A stretch of 22,408 nt of DNA from Coemansia sp. RSA 922 (Eukaryota > Kickxellomycota > Kickxellomycetes > Kickxellales > Kickxellaceae): the NCBI GenBank assembly GCA_027577415.1, contig JANBQS010000292.1:1-22408 (forward strand), in the 5' to 3' direction. Shown one piece after another: positions 16,255 to 22,408 of the stretch. Numbering within the stretch: the first letter of the stretch is position 1; each line of letters opens with the position of its first letter. Under the pieces are notes generated by a model. It made no database searches. It was not told the DNA's origin and saw nothing but the letters and a program-made list of their open reading frames with translations. The position numbers and the translations under genes are program-made.

Positions 16255-18552
16255 TTAGGAGGCTGCCTTGACGGCCAATGACTTTAGCACAGACATGAAG
16301 GAGCTGAAATTGACATCATCAGTGAGAACAGCCTCGCCACCGCCATACTGGTTAGCGCTATTATACGACGTCGACGGATTGAGTTTGCTCACCAAGAAAC
16401 GAGCCTGAGAGCCGTTCTGGTCACACACAATGTACCTGGGGATAGGCATGCGCTCGACCAACAGGCCCTGGGCATCCTGGACGGGGGCCTCCAACAATAG
16501 CTTCAAGTTCTCGTACTCTGGCTGCTCATGGTACCCGGCCTTCCGCCACTCAGCGATAGTTTCGCCATGCCAGATCAAAATATGGAAGAAAGTATCAAGC
16601 AGCAAGACGACATCGTTCTTCATCGACATAGAGTCCAACTGAACAGGAGCCGGCGCACCTTCGAATCCATAGGACATCAACGAGGGCTGGATCATAGTCA
16701 GTGAGTTGCTAGTATCCTCGCGGTACAGGCAGTGACGGTAGAACGCGGTTTCGTCAGGCGAGCTGTTGAATACCTGGAGGAACTGGGAGCGGCGCAAGTG
16801 GTACATGAACTGCGGGTAGATAGAGAAATTGGGGCCCAGGCGGAAGCTAGCCGCATCGTCTCTACGGTAGTCGCCGAATTTCTGGCACAGACGGATAAGC
16901 ATCCGGTCGAGCCACCTCAGGACATCAGCGGTCTCGTCAATCTCGGCCTTGAACACGGCGATACGCGACATGAGCACCGCAGCTGCCTCCTGGTCAAACG
17001 ACGCGGGGATCTCGGGCGACGAGCCCTCCGCCCAACTACGCGCAATAGTCGTCACACGCATCCGGTACTGTCCGCTCGAGTGCTGGTACGTGGTCACGAA
17101 CTGGATCAACCCACGACTACCTGGCTGCAGCGCCTGGCTCTGCTGGTTAGCCACCTCAAAGTAAATTCCCACCGTCGTGCTTGGACTCACAGCCGCCAGC
17201 CTCCACGCCGACGTATTGCCAATACCAATCTCGGTATCCGACACAATGGCGGTCTTCTTGTTGGCCGAAATACCAGGCCCAATCAGCCCGCAGACCTTCA
17301 GCTCCTTGGTCGTCTGTACTTCCAGCGTCGCGTTGAATCCCATCAACAAATGACCAGGCTCCTCCTTCTCGTCCTTCTCCTCTTTTTCAAACACGCGCTG
17401 GAACGACTGCTTGAAAATCGCTGTCACAAACGAGTCCGTCAGAACCATGCAGCCGCCAGTCCAGTTGACCAGGTACTTCATTTCCGCCAGACCCACTTGG
17501 TCAAGGCACCCAGAGAAAATGTCGATCGCGTGTCCAGACGCGGCGGACCGCTTAGCCATCCCTTCGTAGAACTTGACTGCCTTGCGGTAGTACCGATCCG
17601 TCTCTTTCTCGATATCGTGGTGGCTGCGAATAGGCTCCTTGAGCTCAGGACCAACAACCATGCCCGGTCCCTGAGTAGCAGGTCCACCGCAGAACAACAT
17701 GATACGACCACCGGCATTGGGGAATGCCGACTCCATCATACCTACAGCAACCGACATGGCAGCGCCAGTGCTACGCAGCGGACGCTTGTCGTTAGCCACG
17801 GGCCACGGGTCGCGCTGCAACTGCTCAAGAATGCTGGTCAGAGTAAACTCGCACTGCTCAACGGCCTGCACAAACCTATCAGCCCCAAACGTCTGCTGAG
17901 GCAGGTTCTGCTGCTGCTGCGGCGCCCCCGGCTGGTTGCGGATACCAGAGCCAATACCCAGCATCTCCTGAACTTGCTTGGCGTTGTAGTCCTTGGATCC
18001 ACGGAACACATACGATTTGGGACAATCCTGGTATCCCAACTCGTGCAGCTGCACCATAGTGCCAAACGTAATCAACCCGACAAGCGCATTGGGTGGCAAC
18101 AGGGACAGTGCCAAAATCAGGCTGTCCTTGAGAGCCTTGAGCTCATCATCCTCCAAGCAAATGTCGACGACAAACATAAAGACAGGCGCCACAGGTGACT
18201 GACGAGACAGGCCATACTCGATGGTGGTAAAGCGTGGCAGCAACTCGGGAGGCAGATTGTGCGCCGAAATGTCCTTGTAGTGGGGTGGGAACTGGTTGCG
18301 CTGCAGGCAAAATGGACAAATCCACAGCTTGCCACGGACGTCAATCTGGCAGTATGGGTTAAGGACCGCGCGACAAGGCGCCTTGCACATCACTGGCTCG
18401 TACATCACTGGAGGAAACTCGGGACGCTCCTTAAGTGGCGTGTACAGAGTCGACACGGGAACTACACTGCGAGTTGCCTCGATACGAGTGTTGGGCAGGA
18501 CATTCCACGAACAGCGCACGCCATCTTGGTCCTCGATGCCTTCGAAATCCAT
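16255..18552 (-). CDS. SEC23: COPII coat subunit Sec23
   Basis: The 765-residue protein is Sec23, the Sar1 GTPase-activating half of the inner COPII coat that buds vesicles from the endoplasmic reticulum. In order: beta-barrel start; zinc finger with Cys 56, 60, 79 and 82 (CKAPC and CPFC); the trunk domain starting at [18 protein letters not shown] (125-142) with [14 protein letters not shown]; a helical domain with [16 protein letters not shown]; and the gelsolin-like end ([15 protein letters not shown], then [14 protein letters not shown]). Length and order equal the family norm. A Gln/Pro-rich loop ([12 protein letters not shown]) near 208-219 is variable in fungi. The ATG at 18552 starts the conserved [13 protein letters not shown]. 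The gene is intronless, converges with the aminopeptidase and shares its promoter region with GPI11. Confidence 0.98.
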   Translation of the reverse strand: MDFEGIEDQDGVRCSWNVLPNTRIEATRSVVPVSTLYTPLKERPEFPPVMYEPVMCKAPCRAVLNPYCQIDVRGKLWICPFCLQRNQFPPHYKDISAHNLPPELLPRFTTIEYGLSRQSPVAPVFMFVVDICLEDDELKALKDSLILALSLLPPNALVGLITFGTMVQLHELGYQDCPKSYVFRGSKDYNAKQVQEMLGIGSGIRNQPGAPQQQQNLPQQTFGADRFVQAVEQCEFTLTSILEQLQRDPWPVANDKRPLRSTGAAMSVAVGMMESAFPNAGGRIMLFCGGPATQGPGMVVGPELKEPIRSHHDIEKETDRYYRKAVKFYEGMAKRSAASGHAIDIFSGCLDQVGLAEMKYLVNWTGGCMVLTDSFVTAIFKQSFQRVFEKEEKDEKEEPGHLLMGFNATLEVQTTKELKVCGLIGPGISANKKTAIVSDTEIGIGNTSAWRLAAVSPSTTVGIYFEVANQQSQALQPGSRGLIQFVTTYQHSSGQYRMRVTTIARSWAEGSSPEIPASFDQEAAAVLMSRIAVFKAEIDETADVLRWLDRMLIRLCQKFGDYRRDDAASFRLGPNFSIYPQFMYHLRRSQFLQVFNSSPDETAFYRHCLYREDTSNSLTMIQPSLMSYGFEGAPAPVQLDSMSMKNDVVLLLDTFFHILIWHGETIAEWRKAGYHEQPEYENLKLLLEAPVQDAQGLLVERMPIPRYIVCDQNGSQARFLVSKLNPSTSYNSANQYGGGEAVLTDDVNFSSFMSVLKSLAVKAAS

Positions 18553-18848
18553 TCTCTAAAAGTAAATGCTAGCTCTTTGCGAAATTAAAATATTAAACGT
18601 GAGCGAGATGAAGAAAAGAAACGAAAGCGGCAAGCGAAATAACGACTTTACATGCTCTAGGAACCTGTACAGCTTTGGCACGTTATCATTGGTTGGTGCC
18701 AGAGTAACAGTAGCGAGCCGCACTGCTGTCCCTTTCCCATTCATCCGAGCCGAACCAACACCCGTCATATCTCGCCAGCCATCATCTCTCGTTCTCTCAA
18801 AAGTGTGTCGTTTTTACTTTTTGTTGCTAATTTGTTGTACTCTTAGAA
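18553..18848. promoter_or_regulatory. Divergent promoter of SEC23 and GPI11
   Basis: These 296 bp serve two genes of the early secretory pathway. ATTGG at 18688-18692 is a reverse CCAAT box near the centre. A pyrimidine-rich leader precedes the GPI11 ATG. No strong TATA box is visible in either direction. Confidence 0.5.
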
Positions 18849-19652
18849 ATGAAGTCTACTTCACACACCGATGCGGCCAGCGAAGGCGGCAGCAGCAGCA
18901 GTTCATCGAGACTACCAGACCACAAGCTCTACCCGATCGACGCCAACGGCATTGAGCTGATGCTAGGCGGTATGGCCAGCGCCATGGCCCTAGTATCGCC
19001 ACGAAAGAGTCTAAACATCTACGACAACCCCGTAAAGTACCTGAGCATAACCGCCACAGTCCTGTTTGGCTACTATGCGATCCTTGCCTTTGCCGGCATA
19101 TACTGCTTCAAAGCGCCCACCAGCCGGCGAAGGCCCACGCCAGCAGGAGCTCGTATCACTGCAGTTATCTACATGGGGGTTGCCACATTAGCTGCCTCTC
19201 TAGTCATTTCCCTCGGTCTAGTGTTGTTTGGCGCTCCGTTTGCGTCACAGCATGCCGAGACTTTTATGGCTGCACTAAACATGGCCCTATTGGGCGTTAC
19301 GCCCGCGATCCTCACGCTCAAACCCAACCCGGAGGCATGGAGAAAGGCCCTAATCAGCGGTGAGCCAAAGTCGGTCCCTGAACTGTGGGCAGCTGGCCTC
19401 TTCTGGTCTACGTTTGTAGCGAGCTGGGCGGCCGCTTACTTTATTCCCTTGGACTGGGACCGCCCCTGGCAAAAATGGCCTATCCCTATTGTTGGCGGCG
19501 CATTTCTAGGTAATCTCGCTGGCCTGCTATACGTCCTTTTGCGCTGCTTTATCTTACCTTTGGCCCGGGCTGATTATGCCGAGACCGAGCGCTCAAAGCG
19601 AGACATGGTCCGCGAGCTATCAGAGCCATCAGCAACCAAAAAGGAGTTGTAA
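18849..19652 (+). CDS. GPI11: GPI-anchor biosynthesis protein Gpi11/PIG-F
   Basis: The 267-residue membrane protein belongs to the PIG-F family, the partner subunit that stabilises the ethanolamine-phosphate transferases adding phosphoethanolamine to the GPI precursor in the endoplasmic reticulum. Six hydrophobic segments can be seen at about 35-50, 65-87, 103-128, 141-157, 179-200 and 211-237. The family signature lies in LFGAPFASQHAETFMAA (126-142) and in the DWDRPWQKWPIPIVGG stretch (202-217). The N-terminus (1-22) is Ser-rich. The last four residues are KKEL, an exact dilysine KKxx retrieval signal for the endoplasmic reticulum. It converges with the carotenoid-oxygenase gene at 60 bp. 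Confidence 0.93.
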   Translation: MKSTSHTDAASEGGSSSSSSRLPDHKLYPIDANGIELMLGGMASAMALVSPRKSLNIYDNPVKYLSITATVLFGYYAILAFAGIYCFKAPTSRRRPTPAGARITAVIYMGVATLAASLVISLGLVLFGAPFASQHAETFMAALNMALLGVTPAILTLKPNPEAWRKALISGEPKSVPELWAAGLFWSTFVASWAAAYFIPLDWDRPWQKWPIPIVGGAFLGNLAGLLYVLLRCFILPLARADYAETERSKRDMVRELSEPSATKKEL

Positions 19653-19712
19653 ACACCCCCTCACAAAGGAATGTGAATGAATAACATATATAGTATATAA
19701 ATCATATGGCAT

Positions 19713-21986
19713 TTAAATGGCAAACTTGGAGTGTCCAAATGACAGGGGCGTCGGAGAAGGAAGTTGAGCGATCATCAGCTCCTTAAACGTGCTGGCATCC
19801 AACACCACCAGACAGCTGACAATGCGCATGCTGTCGAAAAACACGGACAAAATGTATCCGTCATCCTCGACATCACTGCGCGGCACAAACACGGGCTCCG
19901 AGGGATAGCAGTGCTTGCGAGACCACACGAGCGGCTGCGCACTAGCATCGTTGGCGTTGAGTTTGACGATGCAATTATACATCGTCGTGCTAGTCAGATG
20001 AGCCGCCAGTCCACGCAAACGCTCGACATGGCTAAGGCCGTACAGATAAGTATAGGGCTTGGCAGCTACGATGGGATTGACTCGAGCGAGCTCCACAGGC
20101 TCACTGCGAAGCACCAAGCTGTGCGCCGGCGGGATCAACGTAGGACGACTCTTGGCCTCAACGTACCTTGTCGCCTCCAGGGAAATCCTGTTGAGCTGGT
20201 ATCTCCGCACTTGGCCCGACGGGATCGAAAAGTCGACGCTAGGCCGGCGCAAGTCCTTGATTTGCAGCTGGCGCAATACTCTGTCGTCCTCGTAGGCAAC
20301 CAAGTCGATGGAAACCGAGTCCGTGGCAGCTTCCTGCACGGCGTTGATCTGATGCAAGCCAAAGAATGCAGCTGCCTGGTAGACGCACTGCACGCGACGG
20401 TACTCGCGACTGATCACATAAAATACCACGGGCTGACTACGGTCAAACGTCAACGTCTGCAGAAGCGAGTCGCTCCACCGATAAGAGACACCACCGACTG
20501 GCGCCGAATATGGATAGACTGGAACAATAATGTAGTCCTGGGTGATAGCAAAGCTATGCAAGACCGAGGCTTGGGCTTCGAAACTGGCCACGACATAGCC
20601 CTCGGGCTGCGACTCGCTGATAGCCACAACCGAGTACGTTGTAGAACGGAAACCAATGTCTTGCAAGACTGAAAAGTGCTCCCGCGTATTAGAGTCGTAC
20701 TGCATATGCGGACAGCTTAGCGAGCCCTTGAATGCGCTGTTAATGTCCTTAAAATCCACAATAGCTCGAGGATGCAAGGCAACGGGGTCGATGTTTTGCA
20801 GCGCGCCAACATGGTTTGTACACACCACGGTTTGGCTCGAGCCCTGCAAGGGAACAAACAATTCGATGCTCTGGCTACAGCACTCTCCCTCGGGCGTCGC
20901 ATAGTGGGCTTGCTTGGGAATAAACTTGGTGAGGAATGTCTGGTTGGTCTCCGACATGTACAATGCCCCTGGAACCTTGGTATTGACCCCATGCTCCATC
21001 TGAATACGGCTCGACAACTGCTTAGCCAGCAGCCGCGAACGATGCTCAATGGTTTTCTCAGTCGGATTAAACGAAATCTTGGTCAACAGCGGCAACGCGT
21101 CCATCAAATGTCCAAACGAAAATGACCGAGTAGCCTGCTCCAGTTCTCGCTGCACGTTATAGCTGACCTCAAACTTTCCAGGCCCAACGAGATACAAGCT
21201 GCCACGCAAGCCCTCGGGAAAGGCACCATTCAACACTCGCAGCTCGCTGGGCGTCGTATGCTCACGAGCACTCGAGAGCCCGCTCCGCATGATCGCAATG
21301 TCTTCAGACGATATATTGCCGTGCGCCGTTTGCTCGCGTTGCTGGCGCCGCTTCTCTGCTGCACGAAACAAGCGCTGCTGCTTCTCTTCAAATGCCTCCA
21401 CTGGATCCATTTCGTCGTCGCTGACTTGTACGATCTCTGGACGCAAGCTTGACCTCGATCCAGACGAGATGGGACTCGCCAAATCCCTTAATGGCGGGCT
21501 AAAAGCGGTTCGCTCAGACTCTGCCGATCTCTGCGCCGCCCAATGCACACCTTGCGACTGCATAACATCGCTATCCTTCAGCAAAGAGGCAGAATTGGTC
21601 GTACTCGCCTCGTTAGCTCTATTCAATTGAAGCGGAGTGGATACTGGTGAGCGCAGGATGGAGCCCATAGCAGGTTTCGTCGGAGGTATGTCCGACAAGC
21701 TAACGTCTTTGAGAGCATCAGCAATAATGCTCGTTGACGCCGTGGGATTGTCAACGTCCTTCCGACTGCCCTCTCCATTGTCCTCTATGCTCGGATCCTC
21801 CTTGCTCTTGTGTGAAGCGTTTGCGACGTGAGCTTGCGCGTCAACAGCATTCGCAGCAGTAGCTACAAGCACCGGACTAGCAGAAATTACTTTACCGCTG
21901 TCGTCCACTGGTGTGGTATCTAAAGAGACAACAGAGGGCTCCGTTGCTCCTACTGACTGTGCTGAATCCTGTTCCTTGGCTGACAT
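19713..21986 (-). CDS. Carotenoid cleavage oxygenase family protein with long N-terminal extension
   Basis: The C-terminal 510 residues (about 248-757) form a carotenoid-oxygenase/RPE65-type seven-bladed propeller, which holds one iron by four His and splits double bonds of carotenoids, apocarotenoids or stilbenes. All four His appear present: H427 (SCPHMQYD), H477 (VLHSFAIT), H545 (FFGLHQINA) and H752 (LSFGHSKF). The conserved opening NGAFPEGLRGSLYLVGPG lies at 253-270 and the strand SEPVFVPR at 696-703. The first 247 residues are unlike the family: Ser/Thr/Pro/Asp-rich and probably disordered, ending in an acidic patch (VSDDEMDPVEAFEE, 188-201) and a basic Gln/Arg-rich helix (202-218). No transit or signal peptide is seen. 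In fungi such enzymes take part in retinal or trisporoid formation; the substrate here is unknown. The ATG at 21986 is the first in frame. Confidence 0.92.
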   Translation of the reverse strand: MSAKEQDSAQSVGATEPSVVSLDTTPVDDSGKVISASPVLVATAANAVDAQAHVANASHKSKEDPSIEDNGEGSRKDVDNPTASTSIIADALKDVSLSDIPPTKPAMGSILRSPVSTPLQLNRANEASTTNSASLLKDSDVMQSQGVHWAAQRSAESERTAFSPPLRDLASPISSGSRSSLRPEIVQVSDDEMDPVEAFEEKQQRLFRAAEKRRQQREQTAHGNISSEDIAIMRSGLSSAREHTTPSELRVLNGAFPEGLRGSLYLVGPGKFEVSYNVQRELEQATRSFSFGHLMDALPLLTKISFNPTEKTIEHRSRLLAKQLSSRIQMEHGVNTKVPGALYMSETNQTFLTKFIPKQAHYATPEGECCSQSIELFVPLQGSSQTVVCTNHVGALQNIDPVALHPRAIVDFKDINSAFKGSLSCPHMQYDSNTREHFSVLQDIGFRSTTYSVVAISESQPEGYVVASFEAQASVLHSFAITQDYIIVPVYPYSAPVGGVSYRWSDSLLQTLTFDRSQPVVFYVISREYRRVQCVYQAAAFFGLHQINAVQEAATDSVSIDLVAYEDDRVLRQLQIKDLRRPSVDFSIPSGQVRRYQLNRISLEATRYVEAKSRPTLIPPAHSLVLRSEPVELARVNPIVAAKPYTYLYGLSHVERLRGLAAHLTSTTMYNCIVKLNANDASAQPLVWSRKHCYPSEPVFVPRSDVEDDGYILSVFFDSMRIVSCLVVLDASTFKELMIAQLPSPTPLSFGHSKFAI

Positions 21987-22408
21987 TGAAGAAATATAAA
22001 TAAATGCAATTGCAGATGCAAAGTGTTGAATTTGAAAACCTTGACAACAAACAAAGGTTAAAGCTCAGAACTCCAGATCATGAAATCAAGACACCATATA
22101 TCATTATGTAGATGACCAAATGGCTAGTTACATATGCTAATGAATATTATAATTTCTAAAGTAAATACCTAGATACGCGGACCGTGGGCCCTATCTACTC
22201 AGCTACGGGTCTGATTTGAAGACGCTGTAAATGACCGATATGCTCAGAGGCGACACCTGAGAGGACCGGCGCTTTAATGATATGGTGCAACAACTCTGTA
22301 GGGGAGACGTTGACTCACATTAACTCCAGTGCTGACAAGCAGCACACCAGGTCGACAAACACATTGCAGAAAAATGACATGGGCAAGTATGAAGGTGAAC
22401 TTCTTCTC
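21987..22408. other. Right end: promoter of the oxygenase and unassigned sequence
   Basis: About 200 bp next to the oxygenase start are AT-rich and should contain its promoter; no clear TATA box could be chosen. From about 22195 on, composition becomes more balanced. On the minus strand a frame ends at TAG 22195-22197, with a TGA inside at 22315-22317, and stays open to the edge beyond it. On the plus strand a different frame is open from about 22231 to the edge. One is probably the end of a gene cut by the window, but I cannot decide which. Confidence 0.4.

Noticed and set aside
16732..18198. 488-codon open frame on the plus strand opposite SEC23
   Set aside because: It lies wholly antisense to a highly conserved gene and its His/Arg/Leu-rich product is typical of a shadow frame.
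19764..20672. 302-codon plus-strand frame opposite the carotenoid oxygenase
   Set aside because: Antisense shadow of a conserved propeller domain; composition unlike real proteins.
1..22408. CRISPR array, rRNA, tRNA or an intact transposon
   Set aside because: No regularly spaced repeats, no rRNA-like blocks, no complete tRNA fold and no intact transposase or reverse transcriptase frame were found by reading.

Overview
The window looks like nuclear DNA of a fungus. It encodes eukaryotic housekeeping proteins (COPII coat SEC23, proteasome lid deubiquitinase RPN11, GPI-anchor factor GPI11/PIG-F, mitochondrial elongation factor G2) together with a DUF4246 protein, a family typical of fungi. All protein genes are read with the standard code as single uninterrupted exons, even those of 2.3-2.4 kb, and spacing is tight (convergent gaps of 18-131 bp). 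This intron-poor, compact style together with the gene mix suggests an early-diverging fungus, possibly a Kickxellomycotina-like lineage. That placement is inference; no rRNA or other marker is present to prove it.

Layout, left to right. 1-436: promoter region with three perfect inverted repeats and a TATA box. 437-2161 (+): DUF4246 protein whose predicted iron and 2-oxoglutarate ligands appear to be replaced. 2812-4254 (+): secreted S28 serine peptidase, converging at 18 bp with MEF2 (6714-4273, -), which is divergent from RPN11 (6986-7906, +). 8038-10580 (-): a three-gene same-strand block in which two small unnamed proteins, clearly related to each other, flank a membrane-anchored short-chain dehydrogenase/reductase. 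11563-11886 (+): an orphan 107-residue protein with a strong TATA box and polyadenylation signal. 12250-14114 (-): a decayed accessory segment holding the C-terminal half of a Fanzor (eukaryotic TnpB-like RNA-guided nuclease), broken by a dinucleotide-repeat frameshift, plus two further Lys/Ala- or charge-rich open frames with single internal stops. 14667-16205 (+): M17 leucyl aminopeptidase with a mitochondrial-type presequence, convergent with SEC23 (18552-16255, -). SEC23 shares a 296 bp divergent promoter with GPI11 (18849-19652, +), which converges with a carotenoid-oxygenase family protein (21986-19713, -) that carries a long disordered N-terminus. 22195-22408: unassigned, with short open frames on both strands running off the end.

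Functional links are few. SEC23 and GPI11 both serve the early secretory pathway and share a promoter region. MEF2 and RPN11 share another 271 bp divergent region. The most unusual parts are the Fanzor relic, the duplicated unnamed family around the dehydrogenase, and the DUF4246 candidate pseudoenzyme. No tRNA, rRNA, CRISPR array or intact transposase was found.
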